Origin: Paeniglutamicibacter psychrophenolicus
GTDB taxonomy: Bacteria > Actinomycetota > Actinomycetes > Actinomycetales > Micrococcaceae
NCBI RefSeq assembly: GCF_017876575.1
Contig: NZ_JAGIOE010000001.1
Location: 3,762,443 to 3,826,442 of the forward strand
Reading direction: 5' to 3'
Length of the DNA: 64,000 nucleotides
Below, one piece after another: positions 54,329 to 63,658 of the stretch; the stretch's first letter is position 1, and each line of letters opens with the position of its first letter. The notes under the pieces were generated by a model. That model was not told where the DNA came from, did not search any database, and worked only from the letters and a program-made list of their open reading frames with translations. The position numbers and the translations under genes are program-made.

Positions 54329-57202
54329 CTACCTGCCGGTAAGGTTCCAGGCGTCTTCCGACCCCTCGTCGTCCGCGCCGTCGTGGTAGTCAACCGCCTG
54401 TTCGAAGCCGTCGAGGTCCTCGGCGACCAGGTCGGTGCCGTAGTGGTTGGCGTTGGCGTTCTCCGCCAGGGCGGCCTCGGTCGCGGTCGGGACCACGTCG
54501 CCGGCGCCGGTTTCGTCCCCGCGCATCGCGGCCAGCACCTCGGGCAGGTCGTCGGGTTTGACCAGCACGTCGCGGGCCTTGGACCCCTCGGAGGGTCCCA
54601 CCACGCCGCGGGATTCGAGCAGGTCCATGAGCCGGCCGGCCTTGGCGAAGCCCACGCGCAGCTTGCGCTGGAGCATCGAGGTGGAGCCGAACTGCGTCGT
54701 GACCACGAGCTCGGTGGCCTGCAGCAGCAGCTCCAAATCGTCGCCGATGTCATCGTCGATCTGCTTCTTGGGCGCCTCGACTGCAACGTCGTGGCGGTAT
54801 TCGGCCTTCAGCTGCCCCTTGACGTGTTCGACCACGGATTGGATCTCGGATTCGGTGACCCAGGCACCCTGCACGCGCATGGGCTTGGAGGTACCCATGG
54901 GCAGGAACAGCGCGTCACCCTGGCCCAGCAGCTTTTCGGCGCCGGGCTGGTCGAGCACCACGCGGGAGTCGGTGACCGAGGAGGTCGCGAACGCCATGCG
55001 CGAGGGCACGTTGGCCTTGATCAGGCCGGTGACCACGTCCACGGACGGGCGCTGGGTGGCAAGCACCAGGTGGATGCCTGCGGCACGGGCCAGCTGGGTG
55101 ATGCGGACAATGGAGTCCTCGACGTCGCGCGGGGCGACCATCATCAGGTCGGCGAGCTCATCGACGATGACCAAGAGGTACGGGTAGGGCTTCATGACGC
55201 GCTTGGAGCCCTCGGGCGGGACGGCCTTGCCGTTGCGCACCGCCTTGTTGAAGTCGTCGATGTGCTTGTACCCGAAGTTCGCCAGGTCGTCGTAGCGGGT
55301 GTCCATCTCCTTGACCACCCACTGCAGGGCCTCGGCGGCCTTCTTCGGGTTGGTGATGATCGGGGTGATCAGGTGCGGGACGCCCTCGTAGGCCGTGAGT
55401 TCCACGCGCTTGGGGTCGACCATGACCATGCGGACCTCGTCGGGGGTGGCGCGCATCAGGATCGAGGTGATCATCGAGTTCACGAACGAGGACTTGCCCG
55501 CGCCGGTGGCACCCGCCACCAAGAGGTGCGGCATCTTGGCCAGGTTGGCCACGACGAAGCCGCCCTCGACGTCCTTGCCCACGCCCATGACCATCGGGTG
55601 GTCGGTCTTCCGCGCATTGTGGCTGCGCAGCACGTCGCCCAGCACGACGATTTCCTTGTCGGCGTTGGGGATCTCGATGCCGATCGCGGACTTGCCCGGG
55701 ATCGGGGAGAGGATGCGCACGTCCGAGGAGGCCACGGCGTAGGAGATGTTCTTGGACAGGGCGGTGACGCGCTCGACCTTGGTGCCGGGGGCCAGTTCGA
55801 TCTCGTAGCGGGTGACTGTCGGGCCGCGGGAGAACCCGGTGACCTTCGCGTCGACCTTGAACTGGTCCAGGGTGTCGGTCAGTGCCGCGACGACCGCGTC
55901 GTTGGCCTCGGAGCGTTCCTTGGATGGCGGGCCGGCGGGCAGGAAGTCGGAGGCCGGCAGCGTGTAGGTGACGTCCCCGGAGAGCTGGAGCTGTTCGGTG
56001 CGCGCCGGGATCGGCGGCAGCGGGGCCGCCGCGGGGCGCGAGGGGACCTGCTCGATCGCGCCGGTGGCGTCGTTGTCGTAGCTGGTCAGGTCGATGGCGC
56101 TCATGGCCTGGGTGTCGGCCTCGGGCTCGGTGCCCAGGCCCACGGATTCCATGATGGCTGCGCGTTCGCGCTCGTCCTTGGTGGGGCGGCGCACCCCGGG
56201 GCGGATGGCCGGTTCGGCATCGGCCTCGTCGGCGTAGAAGTCCATCGGGTCCACGGGTGCGCCGTGGTCGTCGGTGATGACCGCGGTGTCGTAGGCGCCC
56301 TCTCCGGTGTTGCCCAAGAGGTCCTCGGCGGCGATGGCCGCCTCGTCGCGGTCCTTGCCGAAGAGCCGCATCTTCTTGCGTGGCTTCTTCGCCGCGGCCT
56401 GTTCCTCGTAGAGGTAGGACTGGTCGTGGTCCTCGGCGCCCAGGTCCACGCCCTTGCTGGAGCCGGCCTCGGGGGCCTGGCCCATGAGCTTCTCGTAGCC
56501 CTCGCGGAAGCGTGCGGGGATGTGCCTGAAGGGGGTGGCGGTGAGGATCATCAGGCTCAACAGGGCCAGTGCGATCATCACCGTCAGCGCCCCGGGTGCG
56601 GATATCAGCCCGGCCAGCGGGACGGTGGCCAGCGCCCCAAGCACTCCCCCGGCGCCCCAGAGGACATCGAAAGGTGCCGAGACCGGAGGAAGTCCCCCGA
56701 CCACGTGGGAGATCCCGGACCCGGCCAGGGAACCGAGGGCCAGGCCGATGCCCACGCGGTTGTTGGCGCGGTGTTCCTCGGGCCAGCGGAAGAGCCGGAT
56801 GGCGCCGATGAGCAGGATCGGCGGCATGAGCGCGGCCATGAACCCGAAGGTTCCCCCGGCCACGGCGTGCACGAAGCCGCCGTACCAGCCGACCCCGCGC
56901 AGCCCCCACCATTCCACGGAGGCAATGACGATGGCGATGATGACCAGGAAGAGCCCGGTTCCGTCGCGGCGCACCTCGTAGTCCGGGTGCACGTCGCGGC
57001 CGATCTTGCGGAAGGCCCCGCCGGTGACACGCGCGATGCCCATCCAGGCCGAACGCACCATGCGCACCGGCAGCGGGAAATCGTGTTCGATCGCTGCGGG
57101 CGTGCTCTTGGAGTTTCTGGTCGTCTTGGACGAGGAGTTCGAGGCACGCGGTTTGCGCGTGGTCGTTTTCCTCTCGCCTTGCGAGGAAGTACGTGGGGCC
57201 AT
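54329..57202 (-). CDS. ftsK: DNA translocase FtsK
   Basis: A 957-residue translocase. A basic N-terminus precedes four or five membrane helices (about 75-260). An acidic linker follows, and the RecA-like motor has Walker A in [15 protein letters not shown] and Walker [14 protein letters not shown]. The C-terminal winged-helix gamma domain that reads KOPS sites begins near [20 protein letters not shown]. It acts at the septum in chromosome segregation. It lies just downstream of the metallophore operon on the same strand. Confidence 0.96.
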   Translation of the reverse strand: MAPRTSSQGERKTTTRKPRASNSSSKTTRNSKSTPAAIEHDFPLPVRMVRSAWMGIARVTGGAFRKIGRDVHPDYEVRRDGTGLFLVIIAIVIASVEWWGLRGVGWYGGFVHAVAGGTFGFMAALMPPILLIGAIRLFRWPEEHRANNRVGIGLALGSLAGSGISHVVGGLPPVSAPFDVLWGAGGVLGALATVPLAGLISAPGALTVMIALALLSLMILTATPFRHIPARFREGYEKLMGQAPEAGSSKGVDLGAEDHDQSYLYEEQAAAKKPRKKMRLFGKDRDEAAIAAEDLLGNTGEGAYDTAVITDDHGAPVDPMDFYADEADAEPAIRPGVRRPTKDERERAAIMESVGLGTEPEADTQAMSAIDLTSYDNDATGAIEQVPSRPAAAPLPPIPARTEQLQLSGDVTYTLPASDFLPAGPPSKERSEANDAVVAALTDTLDQFKVDAKVTGFSRGPTVTRYEIELAPGTKVERVTALSKNISYAVASSDVRILSPIPGKSAIGIEIPNADKEIVVLGDVLRSHNARKTDHPMVMGVGKDVEGGFVVANLAKMPHLLVAGATGAGKSSFVNSMITSILMRATPDEVRMVMVDPKRVELTAYEGVPHLITPIITNPKKAAEALQWVVKEMDTRYDDLANFGYKHIDDFNKAVRNGKAVPPEGSKRVMKPYPYLLVIVDELADLMMVAPRDVEDSIVRITQLARAAGIHLVLATQRPSVDVVTGLIKANVPSRMAFATSSVTDSRVVLDQPGAEKLLGQGDALFLPMGTSKPMRVQGAWVTESEIQSVVEHVKGQLKAEYRHDVAVEAPKKQIDDDIGDDLELLLQATELVVTTQFGSTSMLQRKLRVGFAKAGRLMDLLESRGVVGPSEGSKARDVLVKPDDLPEVLAAMRGDETGAGDVVPTATEAALAENANANHYGTDLVAEDLDGFEQAVDYHDGADDEGSEDAWNLTGR

Positions 57203-57309
57203 GGCTCTAGGGTATCGCCCAAGGGCGCCCGAACCCTGAATTTACACGGTTCGACGGGGAACCGGGGCGCTGGAGAATCGTCACAGCCCGTGCGGGCAAC
57301 GGCAGGAAA

Positions 57310-57349
57310 GCCGCCGGCAGGCCCCCGGCGAGGAAGCACTGCCGGCGGC
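57310..57349 (-). terminator. Hairpin between the metallophore operon and ftsK
   Basis: An 11-bp stem (57310-57320 with 57339-57349) in the 205-base gap between the last gene of the metallophore operon and ftsK. No T-run; it may insulate ftsK from the operon. Confidence 0.55.
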
Positions 57350-57407
57350 CGGGCGCAGATCGGTGGCGGATGGCTGCCCCGGATGCCGCGGCGGGGCAGC
57401 CGGTCGA

Positions 57408-58199
57408 TCAGCCGGCAGCCCCCGCCGGCGCCATGGCCGGCTCATCGGCCATGCTGAAGACCAGCTGCAGGGCGCCGCGCACGGAAACCGGTTCGACGTG
57501 GATCCCGTACACCCGCAGCAGCATCTCGGGGGTCAGCACCTCCTCGGGCGTTCCGGTCGCCACCGCCCGGCCATCCTGAAGCATGACCAGCTTCGTGCAG
57601 TAGCGCGCGGCCAGGTTCAGGTCGTGCAGCACGACCACGGTCGTGACCCCCAGCTGCCCGACCATGCGCAGCAGCTCGTGCTGGTAGCGGATGTCCAGGT
57701 GGTTGGTCGGTTCATCCAGCAGCAGGTGGTCCGCCTGCTGTGCCAGCGTGCGGGCCACCAGCACGCGCTGCTTCTCCCCTCCCGAGAGCGTGGAGTAGCG
57801 ACGGTCGGCCAGATCCCGGGCGCCGACCCGGGACAGCGCGGCGGCCACCGTGCGGTGGTCCTCGCGGGTGAAGGCGGCCAACGCCTTGCGGTGCGGGGCG
57901 CGGCCGAGCAGCACCATGTCCGCGACGGTCACCGGCAGGTCGGTGGGCGTTTCCTGGGCGACGACGGCCACCCGCCGGGCCAGCTCGGTGCCGCGCAATT
58001 GCGTGATCGGCTGTTCGTCGAGGACGACCAGCCCGGCCCGCGGGCGCAGGGCCGCGTACAGGGTGCGCAGGAAGGTGGACTTGCCGCTGCCGTTCGGGCC
58101 GATCAGCCCGACGACCTCCCCCGGCCCGGCGTGCAGCCCGACGGATTTGACTACCAGGTTCCCGCCGTAGCCGACGGAAACATCGGTGGCTGTGATCAT
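57408..58199 (-). CDS. FecE-type ABC transporter ATPase (metallophore uptake)
   Basis: A 263-residue ATPase. Walker A GPNGSGKST (34-42), Q-loop Q82, signature LSGGEKQ (138-144) and Walker B HLLLDEP (158-164) are intact. It belongs to the iron-siderophore/heme/cobalamin (FecE/BtuD/FhuC) group. The last 15 residues are Ala/Pro-rich. It is the last gene of the operon and should power uptake of the metal-loaded opine metallophore through the FecCD permease encoded 28 bases upstream. Confidence 0.93.
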   Translation of the reverse strand: MITATDVSVGYGGNLVVKSVGLHAGPGEVVGLIGPNGSGKSTFLRTLYAALRPRAGLVVLDEQPITQLRGTELARRVAVVAQETPTDLPVTVADMVLLGRAPHRKALAAFTREDHRTVAAALSRVGARDLADRRYSTLSGGEKQRVLVARTLAQQADHLLLDEPTNHLDIRYQHELLRMVGQLGVTTVVVLHDLNLAARYCTKLVMLQDGRAVATGTPEEVLTPEMLLRVYGIHVEPVSVRGALQLVFSMADEPAMAPAGAAG

Positions 58200-58227
58200 G
58201 ATTTGGGCCCCCTTGGGCGGTTGGTTG

Positions 58228-59370
58228 TCATTGGGTCGGGTTCAGCTTGCGCACCAGCACGAAGAGCAGCGGGGCACCGAGCAGGGCGGTGACGATGCCC
58301 AGCGGCAGCTCCTGCGGGGCCAGGGCCGTCCGGGCGAGCACGTCGGCCCAGACCAGGAAGATCCCGCCGAGGAGCGCCGCCACCGGCAGCAGCTTGCGGT
58401 GCGTGGAGCCCACGCACAGCCGCGCGATGTGCGGGATGACCAGCCCGACGAATCCGATGCCGCCGGAGGCCGCGACCAGCGCGCCCACGCAGAGCGCGGT
58501 CACCACCATCACCGCCGCGCGCAGCTTCGCCGGGGAGATCCCCATCGTTTGGGCCGTGGAATCGCCGATGGCCAGCGCGTCCAGCGGGCGGGACCAGAGC
58601 AGCAGCAGCGCGGTGGTTCCCGCCACCACCGCCCAGGTGACCAGCGCGGACTGTCCGGTGGCCTGGGTCAGCGAGCCGAGCGTCCAGAAGAGCACCGAGC
58701 GGCCCGCGTTGGGGTCGTCGGAGGCGAAGATCAGCAGCGAGGTGAGCGCGTGCAGCACGTAGCCCACGGACACCCCGGCGAGCACCAGCCGGGTGGAGGT
58801 CATCTGCGAACCGACCCGGGCGAGCAGGAAGACCGCGATCCCGGCGGCCAGCGCCCCGGCGAAGGCGCTGCCGGCCAGCGAGGCCGAGCCGATGCCGGCC
58901 GAGGCCCCGAAGAGGATCGAGGCCGCCGACAGGGTCGAGGCCCCTGAGGTCACGCCCAGCAGGTAGGGTTCGGCCAGGATGTTGCGCGTCAGGGCCTGCA
59001 GGGCCACCCCGGCCAGCGCCAGGCCGGCGCCGACGGCGGCGCCCAGCAGCACCCGGGGCACCCGCAGCAGCAGCACGATCGATTCCTCGGCGTCGGTCCA
59101 GCTGCCCGTCGGCTGGCCGCCGGACAGGTGCTGGCGGAGGATCCGGAGCACCGTGCCCGCTTCGATGTCCACCGGCCCGAGGCCCACGGCCACCGGCAGG
59201 GTGATCAGCAGCGCGGCCAGCAGGCCGGCGAGCCACAGTGCGGTGTGCCGGGTGCGTTGGTCGTGCTCCAGGTCGTCGCCGGAGAAGACCAGCGGCGCCG
59301 GGGGGCGTGGTGGTGGTGGTGGTGGTGGTGCGCTGCGCGGTTCGCGGAGCGCGGGGTCCAGCTGGGTCAT
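58228..59370 (-). CDS. FecCD-type ABC transporter permease (metallophore uptake)
   Basis: 380 residues with an unusual cytoplasmic N-terminus (about 1-45) that includes seven consecutive prolines coded by a GTG/CAC-type triplet tract. About nine membrane helices follow, with the conserved EPYLLGVTSGAS and the RLCVGSTHRKLLP/PQELPLGIVTALLGAP end of FecCD permeases. Only one permease gene is seen, so it probably acts as a homodimer. The start at 59370 overlaps the MFS stop by one base (TGATG). Confidence 0.93.
   Translation of the reverse strand: MTQLDPALREPRSAPPPPPPPRPPAPLVFSGDDLEHDQRTRHTALWLAGLLAALLITLPVAVGLGPVDIEAGTVLRILRQHLSGGQPTGSWTDAEESIVLLLRVPRVLLGAAVGAGLALAGVALQALTRNILAEPYLLGVTSGASTLSAASILFGASAGIGSASLAGSAFAGALAAGIAVFLLARVGSQMTSTRLVLAGVSVGYVLHALTSLLIFASDDPNAGRSVLFWTLGSLTQATGQSALVTWAVVAGTTALLLLWSRPLDALAIGDSTAQTMGISPAKLRAAVMVVTALCVGALVAASGGIGFVGLVIPHIARLCVGSTHRKLLPVAALLGGIFLVWADVLARTALAPQELPLGIVTALLGAPLLFVLVRKLNPTQ
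59307..59330 (+). repeat. Triplet repeat (GTG)8 coding a polyproline run
   Basis: Eight tandem GTG units on the plus strand (CAC on the minus strand) encode part of the Pro7 run near the start of the FecCD permease. Slippage in multiples of three would change Pro number without frameshift. Confidence 0.9.
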
Positions 59371-60605
59371 CAGGGCCTCTTCATGGAGTGGTCGTCGGTT
59401 GCGGTGCGCAGGGTGAGCGCGGCACCGAGGGCAAGCAGGGTGAATCCGCCGAGCACCGCGGCCGCGGCCAGGTAGCCCGCCGCGCCCAGCGCCGCCCCGG
59501 CGGCCCCCGCACCGAGGAACAACCCCAGGGACATGCCGGCGGCGTTCAGGCTCAGCGCGGTGCCGCGCACCTGCCCGCAGCGGCGCACCAGCAGGGTCAT
59601 CACCGCTGCGGAAACCACCGCGTGGCTGGCCGAGAGCACCGCGGTGCCCAGCATCGCCAGCGGCAGCACCGGGGAAAGGTACACCCCGAGCAGGGCCAGC
59701 AGGCCGGTGCCCAGGGCAATGGCCATCACGGCCCGGGTGCGCCCCTCGGAGTCCTCGGCGTTCAGCATCCGCCCGGCGAGCAGGTGCCCGAGGAAGAAGG
59801 ATCCTCCGCTCAGGGACCAGACGAAGGCGAACCAGCCGGTGGAGAGCTGGAACCTGTCCGCATACAACGGGGCGAGGAAGGCCAAGTGCCCCATCAGCGC
59901 GCCGGCCCGCCCGAAGGAGACCAGCAGCAGGGCCCGCGCCCCGGGGATGGCCGCCAGCGTGCGGAATGCGGCCAGGTATCCCAGCCGCGGGGCCGGCTCT
60001 CCCGCGCCGGGGTTGGCGCGGCCGTAGCGCACCAATGCGGGCGCCAGCGCGAGGGAGAGCACGGCGATCGCGATGAGATTGCCCTGCCAGCCCCACCACA
60101 GTGCCGGCAGCACCAGCAGCGGCGCCCCCACGGTGGAGGCCAGGGTCTGGGCGGTCATGACCAGGGTGGCGGCACGGCCCGCGGCGGGAGTGGTCCCGAA
60201 GCGGTCCGCGGCGGCGGTGGACAGCGCCGGGTAGAGCAGCGCGTTGGCCACGCCGGTGGCCAGGCAGAAGGCCGCCAGCGCGGCCAGCCCGGAGAAGGTC
60301 CCGAGCACCGCGGCGATGCCCAGCAGCACGAGGGCGGCGGCGGCCACGCGGCCCGGGGCGATGCGCCCGATCAGCGGGGCCAGCGCGACGCCGGTGAGCA
60401 CCGCGCCGACCCCTGCCAGCCCGCGCAGGGAGCCGACCTCTGCATAGCCGGCCCCGGCCCAGTCGGCGATCGGCACCAGGAAGGTGCTCAGCACGGTGAA
60501 GGGCAACAGGCCCACGGCCGAGGCCAGCAACGCCGGCCAGATCTCGGCGATGATCAGCCGTTCGCCGAGCAGCTTTTCGGTGGTGTCCGCTTCGGCCTGG
60601 CTCAT
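59370..60605 (-). CDS. MFS exporter of the opine metallophore operon (CntE-like role)
   Basis: A 411-residue major facilitator with 12 predicted helices. Gly/Ala-rich helices and a short N-terminal cytoplasmic part ([17 protein letters not shown]). In the staphylopine and pseudopaline systems an MFS or DMT-type exporter (CntE, CntI) encoded beside CntM exports the metallophore, so the same role is inferred. The start at 60605 gives an ATGA overlap with the opine dehydrogenase gene; the ATG at 60614 is the alternative. Confidence 0.88.
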   Translation of the reverse strand: MSQAEADTTEKLLGERLIIAEIWPALLASAVGLLPFTVLSTFLVPIADWAGAGYAEVGSLRGLAGVGAVLTGVALAPLIGRIAPGRVAAAALVLLGIAAVLGTFSGLAALAAFCLATGVANALLYPALSTAAADRFGTTPAAGRAATLVMTAQTLASTVGAPLLVLPALWWGWQGNLIAIAVLSLALAPALVRYGRANPGAGEPAPRLGYLAAFRTLAAIPGARALLLVSFGRAGALMGHLAFLAPLYADRFQLSTGWFAFVWSLSGGSFFLGHLLAGRMLNAEDSEGRTRAVMAIALGTGLLALLGVYLSPVLPLAMLGTAVLSASHAVVSAAVMTLLVRRCGQVRGTALSLNAAGMSLGLFLGAGAAGAALGAAGYLAAAAVLGGFTLLALGAALTLRTATDDHSMKRP

Positions 60606-61897
60606 GCCGCACACCCGATCCCGGCGCGGATCATGCCCAGGTCCTCGCCGAAGTCCTGCACGGTAAAGGCCGCGGAGCGCGGCTGGCCGGCAAGCCCCTG
60701 GGCCGCCTGCGTGAGCGCGTCCTCGTAGGCGTCCAACAGGTCATCGATCGTCGGGCAGGGAACCTCCAGGTGCCGGGCCACGCCCTGGATGATCTTGGTG
60801 CGGTAGTAGTCTTCCTTCGGCATCCGCGGCACGTCCCAGTGGCCCGAGTCGTTGCGGAAGATCGGCCGGATGGGGATGGCCGAGAAGTCGAAGTACCTCC
60901 CGTCCGCGCTTGGTTCGGAGAAGGGGTCCACCAGCAGCGAGGCGTAGCGCACGTAGACGAGGTACTCCTGGTGGATGGCCGGCAGCTGCTCGAACGCGGC
61001 CACGTCGGCCGGGTCGATGCTCTGCGGGTGCACCGGGTAGCCGTCGTGGAGCATGAAGGACAGCAGGTTGACTCCCCTCCCGCCCAGCGCGGCGACGATG
61101 GCAGAAAGCTCCCGCCACTGCTCGACCATGGTGTGGATCATCAACGGGGTGACGGGCCCCTCGGGGTAGAGCTTGTAGACGTACCGCGGCGGCTGCCCCG
61201 CGGCGAACACGGCGCGCAGCGCGACCTCGTTCATGAACAGCGCCGGATGCACGTACAGGGAGATGTTCCGTGCCTCGGCCTCCGCCGGCAGGCCGAGGAT
61301 CTGCAGCTCGGTGCCCGCCGCTTCATGCACCGCGCGCAGCCGCCGGAGACCGGGCGAGGCGCCGCGGCTTGACCCGGCGTAGATGCGGGCCTTGGCCCCG
61401 GCGGTCAGCACCGAGGCGCCCGGGGTGCCCTCCGGCCAGCGGGTGTCGCCCAGGTAGCTGGAGAAGCTGACGACCTCGGGATCCGCTCCCTGCGCCCTGG
61501 CGTACTCGCGCACCAGGGACCCGGAGCCCAGGGTGGGCGAGAGCAGCACGATGCGCTCGAAACCGCGGAGCACCTCGCCCGCCAGCTGGCGCAGCACCGG
61601 GAGGTAGGCGTCCGCGGTGACCGTGAGCACCAGGGTGTCCCACCTCCCGGCCACGGATCCGTATCCGCGGAATCGCTGCTCGATCCGGCACTCCCCCGCC
61701 AGCGCGGCGTGGCCGGCGTTCTGCACCTCGGCCCGGACGGTGCCGGCGTTGGCCTCCAACGCGGCGAAGAACGCCGCGGAACGCCCGGACTCGCGCCCCG
61801 CGATGCCCAGTTCCCCGGGCAGCCGCCCGAGCAGCACGGCGCTTTGCACCGCCACCGGGCCGGTCCCGGCAATGAGGATGTTTCCCAATTCGTCCAT
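60602..61897 (-). CDS. cntM: Opine dehydrogenase, staphylopine-synthase (CntM) family
   Basis: 431 residues. Rossmann start [18 protein letters not shown]. Family hallmarks: SYLGDTRW with D151, [14 protein letters not shown] with H217, [11 protein letters not shown], and the C-terminal [20 protein letters not shown]. The enzyme reductively condenses an amino group of the CntL product with a 2-oxo acid using NAD(P)H, giving an opine metallophore. From memory of the family, an Asp at the D151 position (D150 in S. aureus) goes with pyruvate use, and Ala with 2-oxoglutarate. It lies between the MFS and CntL genes, with 4-base overlap and 3-base gap. Confidence 0.95.
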   Translation of the reverse strand: MDELGNILIAGTGPVAVQSAVLLGRLPGELGIAGRESGRSAAFFAALEANAGTVRAEVQNAGHAALAGECRIEQRFRGYGSVAGRWDTLVLTVTADAYLPVLRQLAGEVLRGFERIVLLSPTLGSGSLVREYARAQGADPEVVSFSSYLGDTRWPEGTPGASVLTAGAKARIYAGSSRGASPGLRRLRAVHEAAGTELQILGLPAEAEARNISLYVHPALFMNEVALRAVFAAGQPPRYVYKLYPEGPVTPLMIHTMVEQWRELSAIVAALGGRGVNLLSFMLHDGYPVHPQSIDPADVAAFEQLPAIHQEYLVYVRYASLLVDPFSEPSADGRYFDFSAIPIRPIFRNDSGHWDVPRMPKEDYYRTKIIQGVARHLEVPCPTIDDLLDAYEDALTQAAQGLAGQPRSAAFTVQDFGEDLGMIRAGIGCAA

Positions 61898-61900
61898 CTG

Positions 61901-62746
61901 CTAAACGTCTTTTCTTGTCGGGCGCTGCTTCATGTACAGCGCGATATCGAACACCTGGTCGGGCCGGCGGATGGTGTCGGCCAGGCGCCAGCGCGCCGGG
62001 TCGACCTCCTGCATCGGGTAGTTGAACAGCGATTTCAGCCCGTCCCCGAAGCGCATGGCCACCACGACGTCCTCGCGGGTCAACCCATGCACCTGGTGCA
62101 ACAACTCGTATTTCACCGGCACCGTGGAGCTGAACACGATGTGGGTGGCCGCGGAAATGAAGTCCAGCTCGTGGATCGCGGTCCCCTCCAGCCCGATGTC
62201 CAGGCCTTCGCCCAACAGGGCCACGACCCGGCGCCCGAGCGCAATGGACTCGGCATCGATGTCGATCCCGAGCGTGGACGCCCCTGTGCGCGCGGCGACG
62301 TTCAGCAGCGTCATCGGGAAGGATCCCGAGCCGACGAGCAGCAGCTTCGAGTCCTTGGTCGGTGCGACGGCCCCGAATTCCTCGACGATGCAGGATTCGA
62401 TATTGGCGAAGTAGCCCTCCGCTCCCGATTCACCCTCCAGCAGGCGCAGCGCGCGGTACTTCTCGATGACTGCCACGCAGCGCGCCGACTGCGTGCGCAG
62501 CCCGTCCACCAGCTCGGCCGTGCCGGGCGCCGCGGCGAGTTGCGCAAAGGAGGCCTCGTTGCCCGGGTCGGTGACGAAGCGCGAGTAGTCGGCCAGCAGC
62601 TCTTCGAGCTCGCCGGCGTGCCGGGTCGAGCCGTCGTACCCGTTGGCGGCCGAGGCAAAGCGGCGCAGGTAGCCACGCAGCGTGCCCGGCAGGCCCTGGG
62701 CGGTTCCGCCAAGCGGCGCCGAAGTGTCGATTGCCGGTTCAGCCAT
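61901..62746 (-). CDS. cntL: Nicotianamine-synthase-like aminobutyrate transferase (CntL type)
   Basis: 281 residues. A helical N-terminal domain (about 1-125) precedes a SAM-binding Rossmann domain starting LLLVGSGSFPMTLLNVAA (136-153) and GIDIDAESIALGRRV. In CntL enzymes SAM donates its aminobutyrate group (not methyl) to the amino group of histidine. The start at 62746 (MAEPAID) overlaps the racemase gene by eight bases. Bacterial members use D-His when a CntK partner is present, as here. Confidence 0.93.
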   Translation of the reverse strand: MAEPAIDTSAPLGGTAQGLPGTLRGYLRRFASAANGYDGSTRHAGELEELLADYSRFVTDPGNEASFAQLAAAPGTAELVDGLRTQSARCVAVIEKYRALRLLEGESGAEGYFANIESCIVEEFGAVAPTKDSKLLLVGSGSFPMTLLNVAARTGASTLGIDIDAESIALGRRVVALLGEGLDIGLEGTAIHELDFISAATHIVFSSTVPVKYELLHQVHGLTREDVVVAMRFGDGLKSLFNYPMQEVDPARWRLADTIRRPDQVFDIALYMKQRPTRKDV

Positions 62747-63569
62747 GGATGTATGCCGTCCCTTCGGCCACGATGGCAACCTGCCCGGTGACCCGCAGCC
62801 CGGTCACTTTTCCGGAGCCGTAGTCGGCGTGGACGTACATGGTGCCGCCGGGCTGGCGCACGGCGGCGGACACCGGTGCCTGGGCCTTCGCGGCCAGGTA
62901 GGCCCCGAGCGAGGCGGTTCCCGAGCCGCAGCTTCCCTCCCACACCAGGCTGCCCAGTGCGGGGACGTTGACCAGCGGAGCCAGCTCGCCACGCACCGGG
63001 TCGTAGAGCATCACCCCGACCACGGACACGTCTTCGCTGTTCCCCAGCTGCACGGCCACCTGCTCGGCGCGCTCGCGCAGCACCGCATCGTGCCCGGAGC
63101 ACTCGATGACCAGGTGCACCGCATCCGCATACCGCACCATGGCGGCACCCGAGGGGGCGCCCGGGAACGGGTGCGGATCGATCCGGATCGGCAGCGGACC
63201 GGCCAGCTCGCAGCGGTAGCCCGAGCCATGGCGTTCGACACGGCAGTCCAGCAGGTCCGCGGCCCCCGAGGCCTCCAGCCGGAGCTCGACGGGGCCCTCC
63301 AAGCTCAGCGTGGCGGTGTGGAGCGCGGCCAGCGCCATGGTGGCGTTGGCGCAGAACTCGTCCCCCGCCATGTGCAGGCGCGCCTGTGCCTCGGGCGATT
63401 CCGGGGGCAGGACGAACCCGACCTGCTCGGCGTGCACATGCTCGGCGCGCAGCAGCTGGTCGGCGATGGCGCGGTAGTGCCACTCCGGGTGCCTGCTGGT
63501 CACCAGCAGGGTGGTGTTGCAGGTCGGGCTCAGCTTGACGAAGTCGACCTCGGTGGAGCCCCCGGACAT
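62739..63569 (-). CDS. cntK: Histidine racemase, CntK type (DapF fold)
   Basis: 276 residues from the ATG at 63569. The two catalytic cysteines of the DapF fold are C73 (MAGDEFCANATMA) and C214 (VWEGSCGSGTASLGAY). The order of conserved blocks (EQVGFV, DEFCANATM, the LVWEGSCGSGTAS loop, VRQPGGTMYV and VTGQVAIVAEGTAYI at the end) matches CntK of the staphylopine locus as I recall it. It converts L- to D-histidine for the metallophore. The start is uncertain: a TTG at 63662 would add 31 Pro/Arg-rich residues and overlap the upstream stop (TTGA); neither start has a good ribosome-binding site. Confidence 0.92.
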   Translation of the reverse strand: MSGGSTEVDFVKLSPTCNTTLLVTSRHPEWHYRAIADQLLRAEHVHAEQVGFVLPPESPEAQARLHMAGDEFCANATMALAALHTATLSLEGPVELRLEASGAADLLDCRVERHGSGYRCELAGPLPIRIDPHPFPGAPSGAAMVRYADAVHLVIECSGHDAVLRERAEQVAVQLGNSEDVSVVGVMLYDPVRGELAPLVNVPALGSLVWEGSCGSGTASLGAYLAAKAQAPVSAAVRQPGGTMYVHADYGSGKVTGLRVTGQVAIVAEGTAYIHG

Positions 63570-63658
63570 GGCGTGGCGCGGCCGGCCCGGTGCGGGCACC
63601 GCCTGTGCGCGCGGCCGTCCGGCGGGGCGCGCGGGCCGGCGCAGCTGCGTCGGCTGGC

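Noticed and set aside
53828-57457. Open frame of 1209 codons on the plus strand opposite ftsK and pgsA
   Set aside because: It is antisense to two certain genes, has Gly/His/Asp-rich low-complexity content typical of a GC-rich shadow frame, and no ribosome-binding site.
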